DNA of 64,000 nucleotides from Macrobrachium rosenbergii (lineage: Eukaryota > Arthropoda > Malacostraca > Decapoda > Palaemonidae), in NCBI RefSeq assembly GCF_040412425.1, contig NC_089742.1:71845006-71909005 (forward strand), in the 5' to 3' direction. Of the stretch, positions 1 through 12,022 are shown piece by piece. The notes below the pieces were generated by a model. The model was not told the DNA's origin, ran no database searches, and was given only the letters and a program-made list of their open reading frames with translations. Numbering within the stretch: the stretch's first letter is position 1; the number at the start of each line of letters is the position of its first letter. Position numbers and translations under genes: made by a program.

Positions 1-399
1 ACTGTGGTGTTGTCACCATGGCAACCACTAACTTCTCCACTAGTTTCTCCTGGAAGTGTTGGAGTGCCAACCAGACTTCTTGCATCTTCAGTAGGTTGAT
101 ATGCTCCTCCCTTTCTATGGGTCCCCATATCCCCAAAATGTGCTCTCCGTTCAGATGTGCACCCCCACCTTTTCAAGATGCATCTTAGAATACCAACATC
201 TCTGCTGGGGGTCGACTGAGTGGTAACCTGTGCAGGTGATTTGTGGGACCTCTCCTCCACTACAGGTCCTCTCTAACCCTGGCCAGTGTCTCAATTGGTT
301 GTGACAGGGGTTCTTGTGTCTTCGTCCAGGTCATTTTTAGCTGCCCCCAGTGACTAATTTTTTCAGGGAGACAAGGTGCCCAGTCATGACCAGCCAGTG

Positions 400-866
400 T
401 TTGTTGCTACACCATACAAACCTTTGGTTTTTACATAGGATTTAGCTAGTGGACGTGAGCTGGAACGATCAATTAACTTTCAGACAAGGCTGTTAACTAC
501 TAATGGTAGGGGGAAGCCCTGCCCACTCGCCGGTCTGCTCTCCACTTTGCTTTTGGCCACTTGTGTGAAAACATCTCTGTGCTTCTCTGCCCAACTGCCA
601 TTTGCTTTCTTTTGTTTTGTTTCTTTGGACCGTCGGTAGGCCTCCTACCCAGGCCTTCAGTACCAGCCCTGGTCTCTCGCCAGCAGTACTGTTGCTCTTG
701 TTGCCGAGTGTATGGTTGTAACCACTAACCAAGGTTCTTCGGACCCCTGGTGTACCTCGTCTGAAAGTTAAACAGCCGTTCCAGCTCACATCCGCAAGCT
801 AAATTCTATGTAAAGACCTTCAGGTTTGTATGTTAGGAAAAATACAAATTAATGTAAAAATTTGTT
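400..866. repeat. Inverted-repeat-bounded unit, DIRS-terminal type
   Basis: Two edges, 400-439 and 805-866, are inverted relative to each other. One carries a motif like GTAAAGACCTTCAGG followed by a TTGTATG-type block; the other reads as its reverse complement (TTTGGTTTTTACATAGGA). The same edges occur at 54251-54308, 54738-54793, 54798-54840 and 56867-56915, where they form the terminal and internal repeats of a DIRS-like element. The interior shares a motif around ATGGTAGGGG and CCTGCCCAC with the interior of the 54.3 kb terminal repeat. I infer a terminal block or short deleted derivative of the same family. Which end it represents is uncertain. Confidence 0.55.
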
Positions 867-981
867 ACTTTGCTGTTTGTGGGTCAAGGAGGGGAATACC
901 CCTGATACCTTGAACAGGTAGGCAATCCTCTTGTTTAATGGAAACGCTTTCCTTATGGTGTCAGTCCTCATCCCCAGGTAC

Positions 982-1407
982 TTATTGGTCTACTTTAGCA
1001 AGAGGTCTGACTTGAGTAAATTCACAACCACCCCCAGGCCCTTGCAAAGAGACAGGACTTGGTCCCTGTAGCATTCCGCTTTGATGGTTGAGGATGCTAG
1101 GATTAGCCAATCTTGTCCCCTTGGTGTGCAGCCACAGTGAGACTAGCTGGAACACTCGAGTGAAGACTTGCAGCGCTGTTACCAGTCCAAAGTAAAGGGC
1201 CTTGAACTGATAGACCACTCCCTGGGAGAGGAACCTTAGGAACTTCTTAGATGTCTTTTGGTTAGGGATGTACTGATAGGCATCCTGCAAATCTATGGAT
1301 ACCATATAATTCTTGACCCTGATGGAGGCCAGAATGGACTGTGGTGTCTCCATGGAGAAGAACATCTGCTGGAAGTAGAGGTTCAGGGTGGAAAAGGTTA
1401 TGACCAT
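982..1407 (-). pseudogene. Degenerate reverse transcriptase fragment, DIRS-like
   Basis: The minus-strand reading of 141 residues contains the RT core: a VSIDLQDAYQYIP block (motif A, with the catalytic Asp in SIDLQDAY) and then FLRFLSQGVVYQFKALYFG, which matches the DIRS/Ngaro pattern of a KFLRF block followed by VYQFKALCFGL and PQVFTRVF. The YxDD region, RNase H and recombinase that should follow are not recognisable below 982, so the copy is truncated or rearranged. Upstream minus-strand sequence to about 3400 is gag-like. This is a dead retroelement fragment. Confidence 0.7.
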
Positions 1408-1487
1408 ATGCCAGCCCCCGATTCCTTCTCCATCAGGAAAAGGCAGCTGTAGAAGCCTGGTGAGTGGTCATTCATGATCTCCACCTC

Positions 1488-3398
1488 CTACTGCAGTGCC
1501 TTCCTCTTAGATGAGGTGTTCCTGTAAGAAGGGAAGGGAATCGGGGTTGTGGACAAAGGGGGAGGCATAATCCCGAAGGGTGGTCTGTATCCCTGTCTGA
1601 GGACCCACACAGTCCACTCCTCTGCATCATACTGCTGCCAGGAGCTCCACTGGGCTGCCAAGCACTCCTTCACTCATGGCAGCTGGGAGGGAAGTAGACT
1701 CTGACATCTCGCCTGGAACCTCCCCTCTTCCCAGTCCTGTTTTTATGACGGCCATTAGAGGTCTGGGAGCCCAAAAAAGGCTGGTTGTTGTCCAAGGCCT
1801 TGCTCTATGGTCCAGCCTGACTCTGATGCAGGAACCTGTGCTGAGGGGAAGGCTGACTACTAGAGAGGAGGCCCTGTGCTGTAAGGGGAGTCTGCTTGCC
1901 ACTCTTCAAGACGGGGCTGTTAGTTTCAGGGACAAGTCCTGTGTGAACAGGATGTCTTCCCTCTTGATGTCAGTGGCCTGATATATTAAATCCAGAGGGA
2001 AGTAGAAAGGAGACTCAAGTGGGGGCCTGTTCCAGAGGATCAGCTAACTCTCTAAGGAAATACTTTTGTGAATCACTGAAAGGAAGCTCTCTCTTCTTTT
2101 CAGGATGACATTGGCCCAAAGATGACCAACTTGTCTTACTGTATATGAGAGGACTTCCCCTAACGGTCCCAGGAACTTTCTGACCCCAGACCACTTCTCC
2201 AGAGGGATGACTTCCTTCAACTCCTTAATCCATGCTCCCTGAGATCTGTCCAGCCAGGAAATGGATCATAAGTCCCCCACTGGCATCACCTTAGACGTGG
2301 CCATCTCAGTTTTGCTGAGATGGACACTCTACTGCTGGAATCTCTCAAGTCAGGTGTTGCCCACCAACCTGCAGATATTCGAATCCAAGGCTCTCAGCAT
2401 GGTGAAGGAATCTTGCAGGATGTAGTATTTGCCTGTCTCAGGAGAGGAGGAAGAGAAGTTTATCTGACCTCACTTCTGCTAGAAAGCTTTCTGGTCCTGC
2501 CATCAGGGGTGTCTATTCCCACATGACCCTGTTGATTAAGGGAGGTGCACTGGCTGGTGCATTTCTGGGGGCAGGTCTCTGCTTCCTGTTCATAGTAAGA
2601 AAGCAGGGTCAGGTCTCCTAGTTCAGCTATAGGTGGTTTGGTCAGCCCTAGAAGTTTTCTGATTCAGTGTACAAAATTGATGAATCCTTTCTCCTCCTGT
2701 GAGACTTCTAGCTGTGAGGGATCATCATCTCCACCTCTGTTGTGGGGATCTTGTGGTGTCTCCACTCTGGCGTCCCTTCTGCAAGATAGCTGAGATGTTG
2801 GATGAAAAGCTGCGCTACTGAAGCCTACACTGTTATAACCCCAATCCTTGGCCCTTTCTGCAAGATGCACCTCTGGAAGGACCCACTGCAGGGTGGACTG
2901 TTTCCGCCTGTTGCTGCTCTGTCCTGACAAATGGTGCTTGAAGGACTGCTGACCGGAACTGGGAGAAACCATGTACTTCTTGTCACTGGAACCATTCCGA
3001 CATCTACTTGCTCTGCTCCGGGACTGGGGTGGGGTACCTCCGCTGGCAGAATGACTAATGGAGTTGCCTCTGACGTTGTGGGGAGTGGGTAATGCTACTC
3101 ACCCGAGATTCGCCGTCTTCTCAAGGCACTCCTTTCCTGTCCTGCTGCTGTTACAGGATGAGAAGCTTCTGCTACTATTCCTTGATGCTGTTTCCCATCT
3201 CTGATGTAGCAACGAGATAAGATGGGATGCCAGCGACATCAACGAGGAAGCGACATAGGCGACCAGTGGGGGTGACATGAAATGCATACAGAGTGCAGAG
3301 CTACCGCTATTGGGGACAAATTTACAGCAGGGTTTGTCTTTGTCCACACAACGACAAAATTCATCTTTCATACCCTCCATTGTAGCCATTGAAAACAC
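1488..3398 (-). pseudogene. Decayed gag-like region of a DIRS-like element
   Basis: Several short minus-strand open stretches (1488-1673, 1627-1902, 2664-2972, 3099-3398) lie in different frames, directly upstream in transcription sense of the RT fragment. They are rich in Ser, Gln and charged residues and are more GC-rich than the surroundings, which suggests former coding sequence broken by indels. No catalytic motif is visible. Assignment to gag rests on position before the RT, the normal DIRS order. The last piece (3099-3398) may be leader rather than coding. Confidence 0.4.
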
Positions 3399-3459
3399 AA
3401 GGAAGGAGCGAAGGACAATGCATAAGGGGTATCACACACACACTAGGTTAGACAAATGA

Positions 3460-4600
3460 GGTTACCCACTTGGCTGGGTCACACAGAGGAAAATTCACTA
3501 AAAGCTTCCTTTCCACCTTAAAAAGAATTTTGCACTACACAGCACTAGGGCACAGGGCTACTGGAGGTGTAAAAAGCATGAGAAGGGAAAGATGCTGCAG
3601 CGAAAGCTAAGGAAGGGCAGGAACACGTGACACACACAAAAGCAAATCTCAGCTAAGCGAGATGAAGGTCAACAGGCAACAGCACACTGAGATGGCTGAG
3701 AACAAAATGGGTAAGCTACCACAGCTCAGGTCACAGGTAGCCTACTTGTTAGGCATTTTCTATTTTTAAGTCAGCAGACACCGACGGTGTGCTTTGCTAT
3801 GAGTACTCCATCTGTGAAAGCATAGGTTTGTATTCCTGTCGGAACAAGTTTAATTTCTTGAATTTGCTTGCATGCAGAAGGGCTAACCATCTAAGCATTT
3901 ATTGTACCACATGCCGAGTTGGTATTAATTGTTTGAAAGATGCAAGTACACTATTTTCTCCAATTTTTCTTTATGTTAAAATATATATTTCACTCTCATA
4001 AACATTGCATGTAACTCAGCTGTGGACACCAAAAGTTTCTGGCTGTCCAAGAGCAAGACCCTGTGCTGTCATAAGAACAGAACAGAATATAGAATTTAGA
4101 TAAGGCCATCTTAAACTAGAACACTGAACAATAATGACTAGTAGATTTTCTTTATTATAATATAGTTAGCTAGTCTGCCATTCCTACTCCATTAGTTGAC
4201 TTTCATCCATGTGTATATACGAGATTTAGATTTATGTGGGGTTTCCAAAAGGTTTTTCCCATCACATTTTTTTGTGTAAGAGTGCACCAGGGTAATGTCT
4301 TGGTTGAGCCTAAGAGGACAGTCTGCTGCCGTGATCCTTCTTGCCCTTATACTGTTGTATCTGTTTCAAGCCTAACTTTACATAGAATGGTCACTTCAGT
4401 GGTTCATCTATTTGTAGTTTGGTTTTCCCTTGATAACTTAGATTTATGGTGCAGACCTAACTACTCTGTGGATAGAAAGGGGAAGTATGACAGAGTTCAC
4501 ATGTTATCTACAGGAGATGCTTTGTAGGCATCCATGCAATTACAGGCCCAGGTTTGGATTTGACTTATTATTTTTCTGAGGTGGTCTTTGCTGTACATCC
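3460..4600. other. Non-coding stretch
   Basis: AT-rich sequence without recognisable domains. A plus-strand 97-codon open frame (4234-4527) has no motif, no splice context and a composition no different from chance. I see no repeat edges here. Confidence 0.5.
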
Positions 4601-4601
4601 A

Positions 4602-4712
4602 TATTATTATTATTATTATTAATTATTATTATTATTATTATTATTATTACATAACAAAGTAGTTAAACTACACCACTGAGTTAATTTATTCAGCTCTCTT
4701 AAGACGGGGCTG
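4602..4712 (-). repeat. SINE/LINE 3' tail with (AAT)n end
   Basis: Read on the minus strand, 4712-4651 gives CAGCCCC, then GAGAGCTGAATAAATTAACT, CAGTGG and GTTTAACTAC, and runs straight into an (AAT)n tract at 4650-4602. The same block ends copies at 10391-10450, 13905-13962 and 54545-54610. It is therefore the 3' end of a minus-strand retroposon, and the microsatellite is its tail. The body is missing or too diverged to see. Confidence 0.6.
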
Positions 4713-4790
4713 AACGATCTGTCATATTAATGATAGGATTTAGTTTTAGAAACGCTCCTCTGGCCTCATGACCTTACCATCTGGGATTCA

Positions 4791-5822
4791 GTGCATGAAG
4801 ACTTCCGAGCTTTCTTGACCTCATCGATGCAAGTTACAGATCGCATCGTAGCCAGTCGTCTGAAAGGGGGCCTTTCTTTCCTGTGGCACAAATCGTTAGA
4901 CAACATGGTGGATGTGATGACCTATAGGAGTGATAGATTGCTGCAGCTTCAAGTGACAGTAGGGGACTCTAAGATCCTAATAATTCATGTTTATATGCCC
5001 TGGGAAAAGAACAATAATTTTGATCAATACTGCATGATCCTAGGTGAGTTACACAGCATTATTCACAATTCTAATGTTGATCTTTTTTGTATGATTGGGG
5101 ACCTTAATTCTCACCCCACAAAACAATATTATAACGAATTTATTTGCTTCTGTCAAAATCACGCTCTCCAAATTAGCGATGCAATGCTCCTCCCTCCCTC
5201 CTCCTATACCAATGTACAAAATAGAATGGACACATTTACAACCTCCTGGCTGGACCACTGCATCACATCCCCACAACTTCATGGTTCTGTTGTGACCTGC
5301 AACGTTCGCTATGATCTTGTGATGGGCCATGATCAGATCCCCGTACCAATGACCTTTAGGGAAACCACGAAAACCAGGCTGCGGTCAATAGTTCAGCCGG
5401 CAGACGCCTTACTGTGCATTAACACAAAATGTAGAAATGACCATCACAGGAGAGATGTGAAAGATTTCTATTCGAATATAATTTTCACTATGCTTGCCTC
5501 CAGCAGGGGTACCTTTAGATCTCGACAAAGCAACTCTCATAATAAACCTGGATGGAATGACTTAGTTAAAGACCTATATACACATTCACGAGAAATGTTT
5601 TTACTGTGGAGGCAAAATGGTAGCCCAAGGGAGGGACACTTTGCACTGCTAATGAGGCAGGCAAGAGTGTGGTTCAAACTTGCCCTTAAGCACTGCAGAC
5701 TGATTGAAAAGCAACTAAGAGCTGATGCAATATCTAGAAAATTAGAATCTGGCAATTACTCTCGTCTTTGGAAAGACATTCAATCCCCAATCCCAAAACT
5801 AAATAGCTATCACAGAGAGTAG
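4791..5822 (+). pseudogene. APE-type endonuclease region of the LINE
   Basis: An open frame of 343 residues. Residues about 1-185 match the C-terminal two-thirds of an apurinic-type LINE endonuclease: LSFLWHKSLD, ILIIHVYMPWE, the GDLNSHP box (GDxNAHP-type) near residue 104, SWLDHCITSP (the xxDH box), and a GHDQIPV block at the position of the usual SDHxPL motif. The first ~70 residues of the domain, including the usual N-terminal Asn and Glu boxes, are missing, so the frame is 5' truncated. Residues 185-343 are the linker before RT. The frame stops before the RT, so no functional polyprotein remains. Confidence 0.7.
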
Positions 5823-7287
5823 AAGCCGTTGGTGATGAGACCATCGCAAGAATATGAGGCAATCACTTCAGCACTACCCTGAATTGCATAAATGATCAAG
5901 ACTCCAGAAGGGATGTAGATAACCTCCATACTGACAACATTCGGTTTCTTTTCGTCGATTGTAATACTCCAGGTAACATCAGCAATGCCATAAACAACCT
6001 ACCTAATAATAAATCATCCGGCTGCGAAGGTGTACCTGCTGAAGCTTTCAAATTCTGCCATCTGATAATTTACATTTTGCTAGCTGCTCTATTCAATGTG
6101 TGCATAATTCACCAGTTTCTCCCAGACTCCCTACTTTTAGTTCACTTAATACCATTAATAAAAAAACAAGACAGAGGATGCATCTGACCCTGGCAATTAT
6201 CACCCAGTTGTAATTACTACAGTTGTGTCGAAGACACTTGAGTCAGTTCTTCTAGTGAGACTTCTCCCCTTTCTACACACTACTGACAACCAGTTTGGTT
6301 ATAAAGCAAACCACACAACTGATACCTGCATGCACATCCTGAAAGAATTGCTGAATTGTTACATATCATCAGCCTCTCCCGTTTTGTAGATGTGAGAAAA
6401 GCATTTGACAGAGTAAACTACCTGAAGCTGCACAAACGAGGCAAACCTCTATATCTGATTGGCATTTTTTTGTTGGTTCTCCACACAGCAATTCTGTGTC
6501 AAATGGGGTAACGTATCGTTGTACACCTTCAGCTCCCTAAACGGGCTCTGGCAAAGGGGCATTCTCTCTCCACACCTGTTTAACACATACACAGATGCCT
6601 TGAAACACAGCTGCCCTGAATGTCAAACTGAACTCAATTACTCCCAGTCGGATGCACTGTCAATGACGCAACAATAAACAACCTCTGTTATGCCGATGAT
6701 ATGGCTCTGATTTCCCCATTAGTGCAAGGTCTCCAGCAACTCATCGACACTTGCCGCCAATATGCAGAGGAATTTGATAGTGATGTTGCTGCTCCTAAGA
6801 TCGCTTAAGCTTGTTGCAGAACCACAAATTTTCCTCGGAAATCGTCTGGAATTCATGCATGAATTTATGTATTTGGGCCACTTTATCCCGGACGACCTAA
6901 AAGATACGGCATGCATAAAACAGGCATCATAAACTGTGTGCAACTGGCAACAGGATTACAAGGAGGTTTACCTTCCGTCACTGAGACACAAAACTGCTGC
7001 TCTTCCGCTTGTACTGCTACAGCATATATGGGTGTTCCCTTTGGACAAACTATACCCGAGAGACCATGAGACGTATCACTGTTGTTCACAGTGATATTCT
7101 AAGATGCCTCACAAACACTCCTCACTATTACTCCGCCATGCAGATGTTCTTAGAAAACTGCCTGGATAACTTCAAAATCATTGTTAGGCAAACAATGTCC
7201 AGTCTGATCGCCCGACTGAGAAACAGCAGCAATTTGCTCACACAAAGCACCCTAAGCCGTGAGGCAAGATGATGATCTAAATTGTGG

Positions 7288-7360
7288 GAATGATTGGATA
7301 ATGAGATGTCTGTTCCTTAAATAATGTATTCTGTCTGTTCCTTAAATAATGTATTCTGTA
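7288..7360. repeat. Short tandem duplication
   Basis: A block of about 27 bases, TCTGTTCCTTAAATAATGTA plus a few bases, occurs twice in tandem within the LINE 3' untranslated part. Confidence 0.7.
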
Positions 7361-7815
7361 TTTTTGCAATTATGAAGTGTCATCTCCAGAATCTCTCATT
7401 ACTATTATTATATTTCTATTTCTTGTTATTATTGGTATTATCCTATTTTATCATCACTGTGGTTAATACCATTGTAGAGTTTTGCTATTTTCAATTTTCA
7501 TATTTAGCCTTCTGGACCCAACTTCTGTAACCACATAAGGTCCCTAGCAGGAAGTTGTCTGCAATCTGTATTTTTAATTGTTATCACTTTTAATATTTTT
7601 TTACTATTATTCTCCACATAATTACTGTCATTACCATTATTATGAATTTTATTTTATTTTTTTTTTAACTTCCTCAGCAACTGTGTGGATACTACCGATT
7701 ATTATTTTTATCATGTTATTTATCTAGATTGTGTGTATTGTATCAGTATATCCATGTATATGGCTCTGAGCTGAAATAAAGGATATTATTATTATTGTTA
7801 TTATTATTATTAATT

Positions 7816-8271
7816 AAATTACAGCTCCCTCAAAATTTTATAATTGGATTAATTGAAAATGGAGGTTTTAACAAGTTTTCTTAAAACTGAATTGGTTTCC
7901 AAAGCTTGACATTGTTGTTGACTATAATTTGGGTATTCACAAAAAAATGTTGAACTGTTAATGTTATCTTACAGTCTGTACATATAAGGATTGGATTACA
8001 GGGGCTGTGCATCAAATATCCATGGGTCAGATGAGAATGACCAGTTCTAAGACTTGCCAGAATTACTTGTTTGTGACTATTCTTTTAGAACTATAATTTC
8101 AGTATACCAACATTGGGCTTGATTTGAATTTGTTGCTATAATGTACATTGTTTCATACATTTTACCATTTACTGATTATAATGGATTGTAGAATTACCAA
8201 TAACAGCAATATCAATGTTTGATCTTGTCATAGTAGTTGCAGCCATGGTAATTTTATTGGCTTCATTTCCT
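7816..8271. other. Non-coding spacer
   Basis: AT-rich sequence between the LINE tail and the TTAA-flanked element. No motif recognised. Confidence 0.5.
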
Positions 8272-8275
8272 TTAA

Positions 8276-10092
8276 CCCTTTAACACCGACTGGACGTATT
8301 TTATGTCGACGAAAATTGTCTGTCGGGTGCCGAGTGGACGTAAAATACGTCGACTACAAAAAGTTTTTTTAAATATTCGCAGAAAAATACTTATAAGCCT
8401 AGTTTGCGAAAAATTTTAAATCACGCGCCTTGAGGGGTGCTGGGAGAACACGGATCACACTGTTGATTTGTTTACAAGCGTGATCCAGCTGTGCATGCGC
8501 GAATTTCTTTCTTCTCCCACTAGAAAGCATCAGCGACGCAGCTCAGAAATTCTTTAGTCACTTTGTCGTAATTTTTGTACCGTTTTATATTAGCTGTTAC
8601 ATAAAGTTTTATATACAAAAATGTGCACAATTTCATGTAGAATACAACAAAAAATAACTCATGGTTGTAGCTTTTATAAGTTTTGAAATATTTTCATATA
8701 AATCATAAGTGCCAAAATTTCAACCTTCGGTCAAATTTGACTCTACCGAAATGGTCGAAAAACGCAATTGTAAGCTAAAACTCTTATATTCTAGTAATAT
8801 TCAATCATTTACCTTCATTTTGCAACAAATTGGAAGTCTCTAGCACAATATTTCGATTTATGGTGAATTTTTGAAACAAACTTTTTCCTTACGTCCGCGC
8901 GCGCTAACTCTGCCGAAAATCTCAGAAATTCTTTAGTCACTTTGTCGTAATGTTAGCACCGTTTTATATTAGCTTTTACATAAAGTTTTATATATGAAAA
9001 TGTGCACAATTTCATGTAGAATACAACAAAAAATAACTCATGGTTGTAACTTTTATCAGTTTTGAAATATTTTCATATCGATTTATAAGTGCCAAAATTT
9101 CAACCTTCGGTCAACTTTGACTCTACCGAAATGGTCGAAAAACGCAATTGTAAGCTAAAACTCTTACATTCTAGTAATATTCAATCACTAGAATATTCAA
9201 TCATTTACCTTCATTTTGCAACAAATTGGAAGTCTCTAGCACACTATTTCGATTTATGGTGAATTTTTGAAACAAACTTTTTCCTTACGTCCGTGCGCGC
9301 TAACTCAGCCGAAAATCTCAGAAATTCTTTAGTCACTTTGTCATAATGTTTGCACCGTTTTATATTAGCCGTTACATAAAGTTTTATATATGAAAATGTG
9401 TGCAATTTCATGTAGAATATAACAAAAAATAACTCATGGTTGTAGCTTTTATCAGTTTTGAAATATTTTCATATAAATCACGATAAGTGCCAAAATTTCA
9501 ACCTTCAGTCAACTTTGACTCGACCAAAATGGTTGAAAAACGCAATTGTAAGCTAAAACTCTTAAATTCTAGTAATATTATTACCTTCATTTTGCAACAA
9601 GTTGGAAGTCTCTAGCACAATATTTAGATTTACGGTGAATTTTTGAAAAAAACGTTTTTTACGTCCGCGCACGCGTTACAAATTCATGCATCATTTTGTG
9701 ATAATATTTTCTCTGTGTTGCTTTGATCGTTTTACAATTTGTTATGTACCAAAATTTTCGCAATTTAGTGTACAATACAACGAAAAAAAAATAACTCATT
9801 AGCTTTAACCGTTTTGCTCACAGGGCGATTTGTATACAATTACTGTATATGAAATTTTTTTTGGCGGTCATATATTCCAATATTTATATATGATATATTT
9901 TTTTTTTTATTTCTGATGGTTGCATACTAAACTTCAGGCAATGGCAAAAAAAGGAGCCAAAAATGAACTCTTAATCTTAAAAACTAAGCGTGCTGTGATT
10001 TTTTGAAAAAAAAACTTTGTTTCGGTGCTAACTCTCAAACCGCGCTGGCATACAGGAGACGCTTTTGTAAATAGAGGCTCAGCATTTAAGGG
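8276..10092. mobile_element. TTAA-flanked non-autonomous element, copy 1
   Basis: The element begins CCCTTTAACACCG directly after TTAA (8272-8275) and ends with GCATTTAAGGG before TTGA (10093-10096), a one-base decayed TTAA. The ends are inverted repeats that match the cleaner copy at 29831-32056. Inside lie about three tandem units; the landmark CTCAGAAATTCTTTAGTCAC occurs near 8542, 8921 and 9317 (spacing about 380-396). There is no open frame for a transposase. TTAA target duplications and ends beginning CCC are features of piggyBac-type elements (known family property). I infer a non-autonomous piggyBac-like element; Kolobok also uses TTAA. Confidence 0.7.
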
Positions 10093-10390
10093 TTGATCCC
10101 TACGTTGGTAGGAATCCAACATATTTCTACCCTTACTATCTATGTATAATTTGTCAAGTGAAATTTTTTGTTGTTGTGCAAGGGTATTTTGGGGCTGTAA
10201 TTCTGAAGGATTTTTATAGAACTTAAGTCTGTATAAATTACAAATTTCTGCTATTGTATTATTTCACTAACTTTAATGACTGACCTACTGCACATCTATA
10301 TATCAGTAAGCTTTATGTATAAATTGTTTCTTACTGTAATAGGCCATTTGCTTGCTATCTGTTCCAATTTTGTCAGTGCCAATAATATTA

Positions 10391-10450
10391 TAAAGTAGTT
10401 TAACCAGACCACTGAGTTCATTTATTTAGCTCTCTCTCACAGGGCTGGCA
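10391..10450 (-). repeat. Retroposon 3' tail copy
   Basis: The minus strand reads GCCAGCCCTGTGAGAGAGCT, then an AACTCAGTGGTCTGGTTAAA block, then ATAATATTA. It is close to the tails at 4651-4712 and 54545-54610. The body upstream (higher coordinates) is not recognisable. Confidence 0.6.
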
Positions 10451-11926
10451 AAAGATGTTTTGCTGCCTCTTGGCAGCCTGCTATACTTCATGCATTATGA
10501 CATTATTTAAAAGTTGGTTTAAGTCCAAGAACAGTTTTCCCTGATTCTGTGTTATTTGGTGTCATTGCTAGGGAACTGAAGATCTAATTATATCAAAACT
10601 TGCTGCATGGATAGAATTATTTCAAACTTGCTCCATAATGTTAAGCACAAGATGCATAATTTGCAAATTTCCATATCAAATTATTCTTATAATTTGTTTT
10701 ATGTTAAAAAAACAGTTATTCAACTAAAATATTTTCTGATTTTATGTACAAAAATCCAAAGTTTCATTAATGGTAAACTTTACAAATAATGGCAACCTAC
10801 TTGCCATGAGTATGAATCAAGGTACATCTGGGAATGATTTACGTATGAAAAAATTTGTATATACATGCAGTAATAAGCTCTTGATTCACATAGTTCAACA
10901 GCAATGTGTAATTTCTTCAAATCAATTTTCATGCTGAAACAAAACCATACACACCATTACATTATCATTTACCCAATTGTTATTGCTATTACTTTCAGGC
11001 TACACAATAAATAAAAGATTAAAGAGCTTTGTCAAAGAAAACATTCAATAAAACTATATCTATAACTTCATCATCCAAAGCATTCTTTTTAATACCCTAC
11101 AGTATATCACATTGGAATGGAAGGAACAAAAGTATAACAAAATTATTCAATACTGTAACTATAAATAATTTACTAAAGGCATTTAAAATTCAATGACAGT
11201 GTGAGCCACAAATTTTAGTTACTATTGTGAAAACAAGTTTCAAAGGTTTTCATCCACTGTATTATATTCAGATCCATCGTTTGGCACTGTTTTTATTTGG
11301 AGCACATTTCTAAATCAGTTCTTGCAAAAAGGTTGATCTTTTTAAAATTTTGTTCAGTCAAAACCACCACACTACTGTTGAAAACTTAAACTCTGTAAAA
11401 CAGCACTTGTAAAGGAATGCCACAAGTTTAAGTACAAGGATTTCTTAATGACAAGAGTAATCATATAAAAGAAACTAGCTAGATTCTTCAACTCATAATA
11501 AATATCTTGTTTGTACCAGTTTCATACGGGTAGACAGAAAAAATACAACTATAAACACAATATAAATCTAGAGTTGAGAATACATTTAACATTTTTGGTT
11601 GAAAAAAAAAAACCAACAAAGAGGGTTTATAACATATCCCCACTAGAGCTGCAATAAACCTGAGTTTGGTAGCAAAGGAAACAACACAACTTGTTTTTAT
11701 GTCAAATCGTAAATGTACCATTCCTGACTAGTAAAAAAAAAAAAATTATCAGGTTCTTTAAAAACTAACGAAAGGAAAATGACCATAAGGATGGAAAACT
11801 TTTACAAAATATTACATTTTCCCATTATGGGATTTCCTCTATAAACAGGTCTTCTGTGGAAGAATTCTTATTAAAAGCACCTTCAAGATAACAAGGACCA
11901 GGGAAATGAGTTTCATTATAACACTC
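10451..11926. other. Non-coding; probable 3' flank/UTR of the zinc-finger gene
   Basis: Very AT-rich sequence downstream, in minus-strand sense, of the zinc-finger terminal exon. A minus-strand AATAAA hexamer lies at 11292-11297, about 630 bases past the second stop codon, and is a possible but unproven polyadenylation signal. No coding signal is seen. Confidence 0.4.
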
Positions 11927-12022
11927 TCAAAGTTCTTCCCAATGCTCCATAACATCATAAAAGACTCGCAGCTTCTGTTCACTACTGGTGGCACTAGATA
12001 TCAATTTTCCACAGATTAACAC
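11927..12022 (-). other. Open in-frame extension beyond the zinc-finger gene stop
   Basis: After the TAA at 12023-12025 the same frame stays open for 31 codons to a TGA at 11927-11929. The peptide looks like real protein: VLICGKLISSATSSEQK, then LRVFYDVMEHWEEL at the end. The TAA sits inside a perfect donor string GTAAGT. Candidate explanations are stop readthrough, a premature stop in this allele, an unusually short 33-nt intron that would preserve frame, or chance. Confidence 0.4.

Larger units (their letters stand above)
4791..7815 (+). mobile_element. Decayed LINE with endonuclease, RT and (ATT)n tail
   Basis: This is a plus-strand non-LTR retrotransposon. An endonuclease domain (4791-5400) is followed by RT remnants in shifting frames: a motif like SSGCEGVPAEAFK near 6020, RKAFDRVNYLKL near 6400, GILSPHLFNTYTDAL near 6560, and CYADDMALISP (intact YADD box) near 6690. 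The C-terminal part near 7010-7270 has YGCSLWTNYT followed by RITVVHSDILRCL, typical of Jockey/CR1/L2-type elements. The 3' end is GAAATAAAGGATATT followed by ATT repeats to about 7815. Multiple stops and frameshifts show it is dead. The clade is uncertain. Confidence 0.8.

Noticed and set aside
4234..4527. A 97-codon plus-strand open frame
   Set aside because: No domain, no splice or promoter context, composition not distinct from flanks.
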